A DNA stretch of 64,000 nt from Rathayibacter sp. VKM Ac-2857 (GCF_013205025.1 NZ_JABMLE010000003.1:651332-715331), one strand, 5' to 3'; positions 8,692 to 17,682 are shown, counted from the stretch's first letter. The notes: a model not told the origin generated them from the letters alone. Numbers and translations: made by a program.

Positions 8692-8752
8692 CGCGAGATG
8701 CCACTTATGAGCCCGACACGCCGAGGAATCGCGTCATAAGTGGCATCTCGCG
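8692..8752. repeat. palindromic repeat, copy A
   Basis: Arms 8692-8710 and 8734-8752 are a perfect 19-bp inverted repeat, CGCGAGATGCCACTTATGA and its complement, around a 23-base loop containing CGACACGCCG. The element lies in the gap between the stop of the glycosyltransferase (8760) and the start of the acetyltransferase. It is one of four copies of the same family in the window. Confidence 0.9.
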
Positions 8753-8759
8753 AGGGGGG

Positions 8760-9797
8760 TCAGCGCCCCAGCACCCGGGCGTACACGCGGAGGTAGTCGT
8801 CGACCATGCGCTCGACGGCGAAGCGGCGGACGGCCGTCTCGCGGACCAGCGCGCGGTCGAGCAGGCGGGCGCGCGGCACCGCGGCGACCGCCTCCGCCGC
8901 GGACTCGACGACGAAGCCGCTCACGCCCTCGTCGACGATCTCGGGCATCGAGCCGCGCCGGTACGCGATCACGGGGGTGCCGCAGGCCATCGCCTCGACC
9001 ACCGAGAGGCCGAACGGCTCGTCGAAGCCGATCGGGTGCAGCAGCGCGACCGCCGAGCCGAGCAGCGCCGCGCGCTCGGCCGGCCCGACCGAGCCGGCGT
9101 AGACCACCCGGTCGCCGTCGACGTGCGGTTCGACCTCCTCGCGCCAGTAGCGCTCGTCCTGCACGATGCCCGCGATCACGAGGCGCAGGCCCGCGGCGGC
9201 GGCGATGCGCACCGCCTCCGCCGTGCCCTTGTCCGGGTGGATGCGGCCGAGGATCACCAGGTCCTCACCCGAAACACCTGAATACGGCAGCTCCGACAGG
9301 TCGATCCCGTGGTGCACCGTCGCGACGTAGTCGAGCTCGGGCGAGCGGTCGTTCTCCGAGATCGAGACCAGGGTCGCCGTCAGCGGGTGCCGCAGCGCCT
9401 CGCGGTAGGCGGGCAGGATGCCCGGGCCGGAGAAGCCGTGCACCGTCGTCACCAGCGGCACCGGCCACTGCGCCGCGAGCGCGAGCGGCAGCCAGTCGAG
9501 GTGGTTGTGCACGAGGTCGAACTCGCGCGAGCGGGCGAGCGCGTGCGCGATGTGCAGCGACTCCTGGACGCGGCCGTCCGCGCCGGACTCGGCGTAGCCC
9601 TCCGGCACGACACTCGAGAGGCGCGCCGCGGTCACGGAGTCGCCGGTCGCGAACAGCGTCACGTCGACTCCGCGGCGCACCAGGCCCTCGGTGAGCAGGC
9701 TCGCGACCCGCTCCCACGGCCCGTAGTGCCGCGGCGGGGTGCGCCAGGCGACGGGCGCGAGCATCCCGACGCGCAGGCCGCTCAGAACAGCGGTCAC
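8760..9797 (-). CDS. GT4 family glycosyltransferase
   Basis: This is a 345-residue GT-B fold retaining glycosyltransferase. The N-terminal Rossmann half includes RVGMLAPVAWRTPPRHYGPWE, the usual glycine-rich/acceptor loop, and HNHLDWLPL. The C-terminal half carries the nucleotide-sugar signature: LGRIHPDKGTAEAV, then FDEPFGLSVVEAMACGTP with the E-x7-E motif, then RGSMPEIV. It starts at the GTG at 9795-9797, which overlaps the stop of the upstream gene (GTGA), so it is the last gene of a translationally coupled three-gene operon. No signal peptide or membrane segment is present, so it acts in the cytoplasm. Donor and acceptor are unknown. A palindromic repeat follows directly and may end transcription. 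Confidence 0.9.
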   Translation of the reverse strand: MTAVLSGLRVGMLAPVAWRTPPRHYGPWERVASLLTEGLVRRGVDVTLFATGDSVTAARLSSVVPEGYAESGADGRVQESLHIAHALARSREFDLVHNHLDWLPLALAAQWPVPLVTTVHGFSGPGILPAYREALRHPLTATLVSISENDRSPELDYVATVHHGIDLSELPYSGVSGEDLVILGRIHPDKGTAEAVRIAAAAGLRLVIAGIVQDERYWREEVEPHVDGDRVVYAGSVGPAERAALLGSAVALLHPIGFDEPFGLSVVEAMACGTPVIAYRRGSMPEIVDEGVSGFVVESAAEAVAAVPRARLLDRALVRETAVRRFAVERMVDDYLRVYARVLGR

Positions 9798-10861
9798 GCC
9801 GCGGCCGCCTGCGCGAGCTCCGCGCGGCGGACGACGAGCGAGGTGTGCAGGGCCGCGATGGTCGACTCCGCGCCGCGGTTCTCGTTGCGGCCGGTCGGCG
9901 TCAAGCCGTCGTAGCCGGCGCCGGTGACCGGGTCGATCATCACGGTCCCGGAGTCGTTGACGCCCCCGAACCAGGCCCAGCACGCGGCGAGGCCGTCGCG
10001 CCAGAGCGGGTCCTCCTCGATCGTCAGCGCGCGGGCGCAGGCGGCCGCGAGCGCCGCGACCTCGATCGGCTGCTGGTCGAAGAGCGCGCCGGTCTCGCCG
10101 GGGCCGCGGCCCGCGACTCCGCAGACCGACAGGCCGTTCTCGCCGGACTCGAGCGCGAGCAGGAACGCCAGCTGCTGGAAGCCGCGGGCGAGCAGCACGG
10201 GGTCGCCGAGCGCCGCGCCGGCCGCGAGCAGCGCCTCCGGGACGCAGCCGTTCGCGTAGCGCAGCCGCGGCTCGGGCCAGGGCCAGTCGGCCGCTGTGAT
10301 CCGAAGGGGCGGGGCGTCGTGCAGCAGCGCCGAGCCGTCCGCGACGAGCTGCGCGGCCGCGGCGCTCTCCGGATGCGCCTCGAGCACCTCGACCGCGCCG
10401 AGCACGGCGGAGGTCATCGCGCGCAGGTGCGGCGAGCGCCGCGCGGCGAGGCGCTGGAACAGCCGCGACCCGCGGTGCCGGGTGAGCGGCAGCTCCGCCC
10501 GCGCCGCGACGACGCCGGCGGCCCAGACGGCGCGGCCCCACCAGTCGCCGAGCGACGGCTCCTCCGGGGAGTCGCCGTCGGCCGAGACCCGGTTGCGCAC
10601 CGTGCCGTCGGCGGCGGTCGCGCGCTCGAGGAAGCGCAGGTACTGCTCGGTCAGCCTCCGCGTCACCTCGGACTGCTCCGGCTCCTGCGCCACCACGATC
10701 AGCGCGCGCGCCACGTCGTCGACGCAATAGCCGTGCTCGCGCCGCGGCGCGTCGAGCAGCGCGTGCTCGAAGAGCCCGCCGGCATCGGTGAGCGCGTCGA
10801 GGTGGGAGTAGGGGAGCGCGGGCGAGAGGACCTGCGCAGCGCCCTCCGCTCGAAAGATCAC
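9794..10861 (-). CDS. predicted (alpha/alpha)-barrel glycan enzyme between two GTs
   Basis: This is a 355-residue soluble protein that I recognise only by context. It is rich in helices and aromatic pairs, with conserved-looking blocks such as REHGYCVDDVARALIVV near residue 42, SLGDWWGRAVWA, RYANGCVPEALLAAG and PTGRNENRGAESTIAAL near the end. These resemble six-hairpin glycosidase-like proteins that accompany GT4 genes. The Asp/Glu-rich loops would fit sugar binding. Both ends overlap neighbours by four bases (GTGA), so the three proteins are made together in fixed ratio. Function: possibly trimming or phosphorolysis of the glycan made by the flanking transferases, but this is inference. Confidence 0.7.
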   Translation of the reverse strand: MIFRAEGAAQVLSPALPYSHLDALTDAGGLFEHALLDAPRREHGYCVDDVARALIVVAQEPEQSEVTRRLTEQYLRFLERATAADGTVRNRVSADGDSPEEPSLGDWWGRAVWAAGVVAARAELPLTRHRGSRLFQRLAARRSPHLRAMTSAVLGAVEVLEAHPESAAAAQLVADGSALLHDAPPLRITAADWPWPEPRLRYANGCVPEALLAAGAALGDPVLLARGFQQLAFLLALESGENGLSVCGVAGRGPGETGALFDQQPIEVAALAAACARALTIEEDPLWRDGLAACWAWFGGVNDSGTVMIDPVTGAGYDGLTPTGRNENRGAESTIAALHTSLVVRRAELAQAAAA

Positions 10862-12045
10862 GCCGCCCGCTCCACCCGGAGCCGCTCGACCAGGTCCAGG
10901 TAGCGGCCGGCCGCGGCGGGCCAGGACAGGGTGCTGCCGGACAGCACGTCGAGATCGGGCACGGCGACCGTGGTGTCGGCGAGCACCTGCTGCAGGGCGT
11001 CGGCCATCGCGGCCGGGTCCTCGTGCGCGACGGTGCGGCCGCGGTGCGCGGTCAGCAGCTCGAGCGCGTGCGGGAACGCGGTCGCGACGACCGGGCGGCC
11101 GGCGGCGAGCGCCTCCACCAGCACGCCCGAGGTGACCTGATTGCGGGAGTCGTAGGGGAGCAGCACCGCGTCGGCCTGCGCGACCGCGGCGGCGAGCTGG
11201 GCCGGGTCGAGGTAGCGGCCGTCGAGGACGACCTGCTGCTCCAGCCCGAGCTCGGCCACGAGCGCGGCGAGCGACTCGCGGTACGCCTCCCCGTGCGAGG
11301 CGACGACCTTCGGGTGCGTCTGCCCGAACACCGTGTAGCGGGCGTCGACCCCCGCGTCGCGCAGGAGTGCCGTGGCGCGGATCCCCCACTCGATGCCCTT
11401 GCCGGGGCCGATCAGGCCCCAGGTGATGATCTGCGCGGTGGCGCTCGAGTCGGCGGCAGCGGCGGTGCGCTCGGCACTGCCCGTCCAGACCGGCACGCCG
11501 TGGGCGATGACGCCGACCTTGCGGGTGTCGACGGCGTAGCGGCGCTCGAGGATCTCGGCGGCGACGGCCGTCATCACGACGACCGCGTCGGCGAGGGCGG
11601 CGACCCGCTCCAGCACCGAGCGCTGCGTGTCGCTCGGCGTCTCGAGGACGGTGTGCAGGACGACGATCGCCGGGACCGTGAGCTGCTCCATCAGCGCGAG
11701 GACCTCGTCGCCGTCCGGGCCGCCGTAGATGCCGTACTCGTGCTGGATCACGGCGACGTCCGTCCGGCTGAGCTCGGCCGCGGCGTACGCGATGCTCGCC
11801 GGGTCGCCCGCCACGAGCTCGGCGGCGACGGTCCGGCCGACGGCCGAGCCGGGGACGGCGAGCTCGTCCATCACGCGGACGGTGCGGATCGTCGCGCCGT
11901 GCTCCGCCGTCAGGGCGTCGCCGAGCGACTGCGCGAAGGTCGCGAGGCCGCAGCGGGTGGGCGGGAAGGTCGAGAGCATCCCGACCGTCGTGCCGCTGCC
12001 GTGCGGGAAGGGGAGGTGCTGCGTGGGGGAGAGGGGGTGCGCCAT
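10858..12045 (-). CDS. GT4 family glycosyltransferase
   Basis: This is a 395-residue GT-B glycosyltransferase and the first gene of the operon. The start chosen is the ATG at 12043-12045, which has a CTGGAG Shine-Dalgarno five bases upstream and gives MAHPLSPTQHL. The longer frame to 12117 has no such site. Motifs: GMLSTFPPTRCGLATFA (N-terminal loop), VIQHEYGIYGGPDG, ITWGLIGPGKGIEW and TSGVLVEALAAGRPVVATAFPHALEL. The last corresponds to the GT4 donor-site E-x7-E region with the first Glu replaced (S/T-SGVLVE). Proteins with FPPTRCGLATF and EYGIYGG are commonly annotated as mannosyl- or glucosyltransferases in actinobacteria. The exact product is not known. Confidence 0.85.
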   Translation of the reverse strand: MAHPLSPTQHLPFPHGSGTTVGMLSTFPPTRCGLATFAQSLGDALTAEHGATIRTVRVMDELAVPGSAVGRTVAAELVAGDPASIAYAAAELSRTDVAVIQHEYGIYGGPDGDEVLALMEQLTVPAIVVLHTVLETPSDTQRSVLERVAALADAVVVMTAVAAEILERRYAVDTRKVGVIAHGVPVWTGSAERTAAAADSSATAQIITWGLIGPGKGIEWGIRATALLRDAGVDARYTVFGQTHPKVVASHGEAYRESLAALVAELGLEQQVVLDGRYLDPAQLAAAVAQADAVLLPYDSRNQVTSGVLVEALAAGRPVVATAFPHALELLTAHRGRTVAHEDPAAMADALQQVLADTTVAVPDLDVLSGSTLSWPAAAGRYLDLVERLRVERAA

Positions 12046-12231
12046 GCTGACTCCAGCCGCGGTCGTGCGGCCTCGAGGGAGCGACCGCCAACGGGCGAGG
12101 CGACTGCCGGCCGGCACCCCTCGCGGGATCGCGGCAACCGGATCCGGTCCAGCGCCGGCGGACCGGTCCTGAGTGACGTCACCCTAGAGGGGGTGGATGA
12201 ACATCCGGGGTCGACGTCGTTCTCCGGCCAT

Positions 12232-12288
12232 CGAGATGCCACTTGTGCACGCTTTTCACGGCGTGTCGCGTGCACAAGTGGCATCTCG
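12232..12288. repeat. palindromic repeat, copy B (inverted orientation)
   Basis: Perfect 21-bp arms at 12232-12252 and 12268-12288 flank the loop 12253-12267. The loop reads TTTTCACGGCGTGTC, which is the reverse complement of the copy C loop except for one base. The element sits between the stop of ltrA (12298) and the upstream region of the GT operon. The rest of 12046-12297 shows no gene. Confidence 0.9.
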
Positions 12289-12297
12289 CGGCGGGGG

Positions 12298-13458
12298 TCA
12301 GACGCGGGGGAGCGTCAGTGCGGTGGCCACCAGGGTCGCGCAGAGGAGGGCGACGGCGATGAGGGCGGCGCCGACGCCGAGGGGCGCGGCGAGGAGGGGG
12401 GTCGCCAGCACCGCGAGGGCGGCGGGCAGCACGAGGGCGGCGCGGAGCGGGCGGCCCTCGCCGAGCGGCAGGTGCACCGCCCACAGCATCACCAGGAACG
12501 CGGCCACCGGCACGGCCACCGCCGCGCCGACCACCGTGTCGCTCGCCTCCAGGTGCCCGGCCGTCGCCGCGACCGCCACCTCGAGCCCGGCGCCCAGCCC
12601 CCCGAGCGCCGCGAAGATCACGAAGTGCGCGTACCCCCACGCGAAGGAGAGGCCGCGCCGCCGCTCGAGCAGCTCGCCCGAGGGGTGCAGGAACGACAGC
12701 CACCACAGCGCGAAGACGATCACCAGGGCGCACGCCGCGACGACCACGAGCGAGAGGCTCACCCCCGACTCCGTCACCGCCTGCTGCACCCCGGTCACGG
12801 CCGCGAGCACGCCCTCGCCGAGCAGGATGATCGTGAACAGCCCGTAGCGCTCGGCGATGTGGTGCGGATGCCAGCTCGACTCGCCCGCTCGCAGCGCCCA
12901 GAGCGGCACGGCCAGTTCGAGCGCCGCCAGCACCACGAAGCTCGACACCCCGAACTGCTCCGGCAGCAGGAGCCGCAGCAGCCAGCCGACCTGCACGAGC
13001 GAGAACCCGCCCGCGCTGCGCAGCGCCGAGACCCGCTGCTCCGGATTCGACACCGCGACCCGCAGCCACTGGCTCACCAGCGCGAACCGCATGATCGCGT
13101 AGCCGACGGTGATCGCCGTGAAGTCGCCCTCCTCGAACGCCGTCGGCACGCCGGCCGCGAGCACCAGCACCCCGCCCATCTGCGCGAGCGTGAGCAGTCG
13201 GTAGGGCACGTCGTCGGTGTCGTAGCCGGAGGCGAACCAGGTGAAGTTCATCCAGGCCCACCAGATCGCGAAGAACACCATCGCGAACGGCAGGACCGTC
13301 TCGCCGAGGTGCCCCTCCTCCGTCGCGTGCGCGAGCTGCGCGGCGATCTGCGCGATGGCGACGACGAAGGTCAGGTCCACGAGCAGCTCGAGCGGCGACG
13401 ACACCCGGTGCGGCTCGTCGACGGCGCGCGGGCGCATCCGGACGTGGAGGAGGGTCAT
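12298..13458 (-). CDS. ltrA: low temperature requirement protein LtrA family
   Basis: This is a 386-residue polytopic membrane protein of the LtrA family (PF06772). The family hallmark VSSPLELLVDLTFVVAIAQIA... appears at residues 20-40. After it come FFAIWWAWMNFTWFASGYDTDD and HHIAERYGLFTIILLGEGV, both diagnostic. About ten hydrophobic helices follow one another. The ATG at 13456-13458 is preferred over the in-frame start 54 bases upstream because it leaves the family-typical short N-terminus. LtrA was named for cold-sensitive growth in Listeria; the molecular function is not established. The gene is divergent from the broken methyltransferase gene. Confidence 0.9.
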   Translation of the reverse strand: MTLLHVRMRPRAVDEPHRVSSPLELLVDLTFVVAIAQIAAQLAHATEEGHLGETVLPFAMVFFAIWWAWMNFTWFASGYDTDDVPYRLLTLAQMGGVLVLAAGVPTAFEEGDFTAITVGYAIMRFALVSQWLRVAVSNPEQRVSALRSAGGFSLVQVGWLLRLLLPEQFGVSSFVVLAALELAVPLWALRAGESSWHPHHIAERYGLFTIILLGEGVLAAVTGVQQAVTESGVSLSLVVVAACALVIVFALWWLSFLHPSGELLERRRGLSFAWGYAHFVIFAALGGLGAGLEVAVAATAGHLEASDTVVGAAVAVPVAAFLVMLWAVHLPLGEGRPLRAALVLPAALAVLATPLLAAPLGVGAALIAVALLCATLVATALTLPRV

Positions 13459-13510
13459 GCGCTCATCCTGCACCCGGGGCGCCGCGCCCGCGCTGCCGTA
13501 CTCTGCTGCC

Positions 13511-14448
13511 ATGCATCGAGGGGAGGCCGCGCGGTGGGCGCGCGCCTACTTCGCCGTGCAGGCGCTCGGCGGGGCGGCCTGGTGGCTGGCGGTCGCGCTC
13601 GTGCCGGAGGTGCGGCAGGCGACGCTCGGTCCGCTCGATCCGGTGCCGACCGCCGTGCTCGACCTGCCGCTGTTCGTCGGCGCCTCCGCCCTCGCGGCGC
13701 TCGGCCTGCGCGGGGCGGCGTGGACCGCGACCGTCTGGACCCTGCTCGTCACCGTCGCGCTCGCCGTGGTCGCGACCGTCACCGGCGAGGCAGGCTGGGG
13801 CGTCCTCCTGATGCTCGCGGCATCGGGGGGCTCCGTCGCGGCGCTCTGCCTGCTGACGCTCGGGCGGATCCCGACGCGCTGGCTCGCCTCCGGGCCGTTC
13901 GCCTTCCGGCTGGCCGCCCGCGGCCGGACGCCCGCGGCCGGACGCCGCTCGCGCACCTCGCGGCGACGCTCGGGCAGATCGCGGTGTTCTGGGGCGGCGC
14001 GCTCGTCGTGATCCCGCTGGTCGTCGCGGCGCTGGAGTCGCGCTGGGGGCTCGCCGTGGCGTTCCCGGAGCCGCTGCGCGTGGTCGGGCTCGCGCTGCTC
14101 GTGCTCGCGAGCGCGCTCGGGCTGTGGTCGGGAGCGACGATGTCGCTGCTCGGCGACGGCACCCCGCTGCCGGTCGCGATGACGAACCGCCTCGTGATCG
14201 CCGGCCCCTACCGCTGGGTGCGCAACCCGATGGCGGTCGCGGGGATCGGCCAGGGCGTCGCGGTGGGGCTGCTGCTGTCCTCCTGGCTGGTCGTCGTCTA
14301 CGCGCTGCTGGGCGCGCTGGTCTGGAACCTCGCGGTGCGCCCGCTCGAGGAGGCGGACCTCGAGGCGCGGTTCGGCGCCGAGTTCCGGCGCTACCGCGAC
14401 GCCGTGCGCTGCTGGCTGCCGGGGCGTCCGGTGCCCGGCGCGCGCTGA
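13511..14448 (+). pseudogene. isoprenylcysteine methyltransferase-like membrane protein, frameshifted
   Basis: The ATG at 13511 opens a frame encoding several membrane helices (WWLAVALVPEV..., LALVVATVTGEAGWGVLLMLAA). It reads to about residue 138 and then drifts into Arg/Ser-rich nonsense and stops at 14011. The rest of the protein continues in another frame from about 13945 to the TGA at 14448. That part includes the ICMT/PEMT-type C-terminus GPYRWVRNPMAVAG and a late FRRYRDAVRCWLPG, which bind S-adenosylmethionine in this family. The break coincides with two direct copies of a 14-base unit. Removing one copy restores a single 307-residue frame reading ...AARGRTPLAHLAATLG. The gene is therefore intact apart from this duplication, which may be real or an assembly artefact. 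Confidence 0.85.
13917..13944 (+). repeat. 14-bp tandem duplication causing a frameshift
   Basis: CCCGCGGCCGGACG occurs twice head to tail (13917-13930 and 13931-13944). One extra copy shifts the reading frame by two bases inside the methyltransferase-like gene. Confidence 0.9.
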
Positions 14449-14464
14449 GTGCCCCCCGCCTACG

Positions 14465-15523
14465 ATGGTCCGGATGACGATCGACAGGGCGACCGCCACC
14501 TCCGAGCGCGGAACGACTCCGCCCGGAAGCACCCGCGTCGTCCTCGCCCGCCGCCTCGCCCTCGGCCTCGCGCTCGTCGCGGCCGCCGCGCTCCTCCGCG
14601 TCCTCTCGCCCGACGCCGCCGGCGACGTCCTCTCCGACGCCGTCCGCGACTTCCTCACCCTGTCGATCAGCGTCGTCATCGAGTCGCTGCCGTTCGTCTT
14701 CCTCGGCATCGTGCTCTCGATCGCCGTGCAGCTCTGGGTGCCGGAGGCGGTGCTGCTCAAGATCCTCCCCAAGCGCGCCCTGCCGCGCCGCCTGGTGATC
14801 TCGCTGCTCGGCGTGCTGCTGCCGGTCTGCGAGTGCGGCAACGTGCCGCTCGCGCGCGGGCTGATCGTGAAGGGGCTGTCCGTCTCGGAGTCGATGACGT
14901 TCCTGCTCGCGGCGCCGATCGTGAATCCGATCACGATCATCACGACCTACCAGGCCTTCGGCTGGGCCGACGGGATCCTGGTCTGGCGCATCGTCGGCGG
15001 CTTCGTCATCGCGAACCTGGTCGGCTGGATCTTCAGCCGGCACACCGACCCGATGGCGCTGCTGACCCCGCGGTTCCGCGCGGCCTGCGAGGCGGGCGAG
15101 CGGCCCTCCCGCACCGTGCGCGCCAAGGCCCGTCGCAGCGTGCTGCTCTTCGCGGAGGAGACCGGCGCGATGCTTCCGGCCCTCTTCGTCGGCGCGGCGA
15201 TCGCCGGCCTCATCCAGGTCGGCGTCTCCCGCGACGTGCTGACCACCCTCGGCGGCGACCCGCTCTGGTCGGTGCTCGCGCTGATGGTCCTCGCCTTCGT
15301 GATCTCGATCTGCTCCAACGTCGACGCGTTCTTCGTGCTCTCCTTCGGCTCGACGTTCCTGCCCGGCGGCATCATCGCTTTCCTCGTCTTCGGCCCGATG
15401 ATCGACATCAAGATGCTCGCGCTGCTGCGCACCACTTTCTCCGCGCGCACCCTCGTGCGGATCACCGCGCTGGTCGGCCTCTGCGCCGCGGTCCTCGGCC
15501 TGGCGGTGAACCATGCGCTCTGA
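14465..15523 (+). CDS. DUF318 / YraQ-YcgR-type permease
   Basis: This is a 352-residue integral membrane protein of the permease family PF03773. Two related halves each end in a cysteine-containing helix motif: LLPVCECGNVPLARGL near residue 118 and FVISICSNVDAFFVLSFG near residue 280, which are diagnostic for the family. About eight helices can be counted. The next gene is TIGR03943, the usual partner (YcgR-YcgQ in Bacillus subtilis), and the two overlap by 11 bases. Family members have been linked to divalent metal export or metal-dependent processes, and the metal is not determined here. ATG 14465 is used; ATG 14474 is an alternative. Confidence 0.85.
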   Translation: MVRMTIDRATATSERGTTPPGSTRVVLARRLALGLALVAAAALLRVLSPDAAGDVLSDAVRDFLTLSISVVIESLPFVFLGIVLSIAVQLWVPEAVLLKILPKRALPRRLVISLLGVLLPVCECGNVPLARGLIVKGLSVSESMTFLLAAPIVNPITIITTYQAFGWADGILVWRIVGGFVIANLVGWIFSRHTDPMALLTPRFRAACEAGERPSRTVRAKARRSVLLFAEETGAMLPALFVGAAIAGLIQVGVSRDVLTTLGGDPLWSVLALMVLAFVISICSNVDAFFVLSFGSTFLPGGIIAFLVFGPMIDIKMLALLRTTFSARTLVRITALVGLCAAVLGLAVNHAL

Positions 15524-16286
15524 GCGCCTGCTCGCCCACTGGAAGGGCGTCGTCCTCAGCCTGATCGGCGTCGTCTCGACGCTCTGGCTCGCGGCGACCG
15601 GCCGCCTCGGCCTCTACATCCACCCGCGCTACTTCGAGTTCTCGGTGATCCTCGCGGCGGTCGCGGCGGTGCTGCTGATCTGCGCCTTCGCGATCGTGCC
15701 GGGGGCGGAGGAGGACGACGGGCACGCGGAGGACCACCTGCACGAGCACGCCCCGCGCCGCCGCTGGCGGGCCGGGCTCGCCGCGCTCGGGAGCCTCGCG
15801 GTGATCGCCTGCGCCGCCGTGGCGCTGCTCGTCGTGCCGCCGGCCGCGCTGACCGCCTCGACCGCGACCCAGCGCGAGGTCAACACCAGCGCCGTCGACG
15901 CCTCCGTCACCGCGCAGGCGCCCACCGGCGACACCGCGTCCTTCACCGTGCGCGACTGGGCGACGCTCCTGCGCCAGGGCGCGAGCGAGCAGTTCCTGGC
16001 CGGCCGCACCGCGACGGTCAGCGGCTTCGTCACCCCCGACGCGAGCGACCCCGAGAACGTCTTCTACGTCGCCCGCTTCATCGTCACCTGCTGCGCGGTC
16101 GACGCCCAGCCGGTCGGCGTGCCGATCCACCAGCCGGGCTGGGCCGAGACGTACACCGAGGGCGAGTGGCTCGAGGTGACCGGCGGCTTCGGCGCCAACC
16201 CGAGCGTCACCAGCGCCGAGGCGGTCGTCCTCGAGCCCGACGTCGTGACGCCGATCGACGAGCCGGCGATGCCGTATGTCTACTGA
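15513..16286 (+). CDS. TIGR03943 family membrane protein
   Basis: This is a 257-residue protein of the TIGR03943/DUF1980 family (YcgQ-like). Two N-terminal helices (residues about 11-30 and 37-60) are followed by a His/Asp-rich loop (DDGHAEDHLHEHAPRR), which looks metal-binding. A third helix (about 92-112) and an extracytoplasmic OB-fold-like domain of about 120 residues follow. That domain contains the conserved VSGFVTPDASDPENVFYVARFIVTCCAVDA. The CC pair and the His-rich loop support a metal role together with the upstream permease. The start overlaps the permease stop and its own stop overlaps the next start, each by 11 bases, so the three genes are co-translated. Confidence 0.85.
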   Translation: MRSERLLAHWKGVVLSLIGVVSTLWLAATGRLGLYIHPRYFEFSVILAAVAAVLLICAFAIVPGAEEDDGHAEDHLHEHAPRRRWRAGLAALGSLAVIACAAVALLVVPPAALTASTATQREVNTSAVDASVTAQAPTGDTASFTVRDWATLLRQGASEQFLAGRTATVSGFVTPDASDPENVFYVARFIVTCCAVDAQPVGVPIHQPGWAETYTEGEWLEVTGGFGANPSVTSAEAVVLEPDVVTPIDEPAMPYVY

Positions 16287-17682
16287 GCGCCGTGCTTCTC
16301 ATGAGCGCCGCGGCGGGGAGCGCAGCTTCTCGAGGGTCTTTTGGACCGCCACCGCCGTTCTCGTCCTCGCCGTCGGCGGCCTGACCGCCGCCACGATCGG
16401 CAAGGGCCCGCGCGTCGCGTCCCTCGAGGTCAGCACCTCGGGCGTCGTCGAGCGCGACGGCGGCCGCGCCCGCGTGCACCTCGACCAGACGATCGAGCCC
16501 GACGCCCTCGACCGGGTGCGCGTCACTCCGGAGACCCCGCACACCGCCGAGCTCGAGGGCGGCGTGCTCACCGTCACCTTCGACGACACCCTCCGCTACG
16601 CCACCGAGTACGAGATCGCGATCGACGACGCGCAGGGCACCGCGACCGGCGCCGAGTCCGACCTCTCCGCCGCCTTCACCACGAAGGACCCCGACCTCTT
16701 CACCCTCGACCGCACCGCCGAGGACCCCGCGCAGCCCGACGCCATCCGCGTCCGCCCGCTCTCCGGCGGCGACACCCGCGTCCTCTACACGGCGGACCGG
16801 ATCCAGGACTACGCCGTCGTCGGCCCGGTGCTCGTCGTCGTGACGCTCGAGCCCGACGACACGACCCTGATCCGCACGCTGACCCTCGACACCGGCTCGG
16901 AGGGCGTCATCCCGCTGCCCGGTCCCGGCGTCGTCCGCGAGCTGCACGCCTCGCCCGAGAAGGGCGTGCTCGGCTGGACCTTCACCGGCTCCGCGCCCAC
17001 CGGCCCGCTCGACCGCGCGCTCTACGCCTACGACCTCACCGACCAGAAGGCCGAGGCCGTGCCGATCACCGGCATCGACGGCGGCCCGCTGCGCGCGACC
17101 GACTGGATGTTCGTCCCCGGCACCACCTCCGTCGTCACGCACTCGCTCGACGACACCGTGCTGCTCGTCGACCTGCTGACCCCCGGCACGATCAGCCCGC
17201 TCGGCCAGCACGCCGAGCTGCGCGGCTTCGTCCCCGGCGCGAACCGGCTGGTCGTCGCCGACCCCGACTCCGGCTCCGTGATCGACCTCGCCGACGGCTC
17301 CGTCGAGACGCTCGACCTGCCGCCCGCCGACGTCGGCCCGGCCACCTCACCCGTGCAGCTGCTGCTCCTGGACTCCTCCAGCTACCTCGAGCTCGAGGCC
17401 GACTACTCGCCCGAGACCGGCACCGCCCAGTACTCCGTCGTCCGCGTCGACGCGAGCGGCACGACCGAGATCTTCCGCACCTCGCCGACCGGCCGGATCC
17501 GCGGCGTCTGCCTCTCGCCCAACGGCCAGTTCGCCGCCGTCGAGGCCGTCTCGGCGGAGGGCGTCCCCGACGACTACCCAGACGTCCCCGGCTTCAGCGC
17601 CACCTCCACCGTCCTCGTCGACCTCGGCACCGGCGACACCTCCCGCAGTGTCAACGGCGTCTCCCGCGACTGGTGCGCCTAG
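16276..17682 (+). CDS. membrane-anchored beta-propeller protein
   Basis: This is a 468-residue protein with one N-terminal anchor (residues about 22-42, FWTATAVLVLAVGGLTAATIG) after a charged cytoplasmic stub. Residues about 47-128 look like an SbsA-type Ig-like domain (LDQTIEPDALDRVRVTPE..., LRYATEYEIAIDDAQGT). The remaining 330 residues are beta-strand repeats with Asp/Gly turns (VLYTADRIQDYAVVGPVL, LLVDLLTPGTISPLG, VVADPDSGSVIDLADGS), consistent with a WD40/YVTN-like propeller outside the membrane. No catalytic residue stands out. It is the third gene of the permease/TIGR03943 operon and may be an accessory or sensor subunit of that putative transporter. That role is inference. Confidence 0.7.
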   Translation: MSTERRASHERRGGERSFSRVFWTATAVLVLAVGGLTAATIGKGPRVASLEVSTSGVVERDGGRARVHLDQTIEPDALDRVRVTPETPHTAELEGGVLTVTFDDTLRYATEYEIAIDDAQGTATGAESDLSAAFTTKDPDLFTLDRTAEDPAQPDAIRVRPLSGGDTRVLYTADRIQDYAVVGPVLVVVTLEPDDTTLIRTLTLDTGSEGVIPLPGPGVVRELHASPEKGVLGWTFTGSAPTGPLDRALYAYDLTDQKAEAVPITGIDGGPLRATDWMFVPGTTSVVTHSLDDTVLLVDLLTPGTISPLGQHAELRGFVPGANRLVVADPDSGSVIDLADGSVETLDLPPADVGPATSPVQLLLLDSSSYLELEADYSPETGTAQYSVVRVDASGTTEIFRTSPTGRIRGVCLSPNGQFAAVEAVSAEGVPDDYPDVPGFSATSTVLVDLGTGDTSRSVNGVSRDWCA

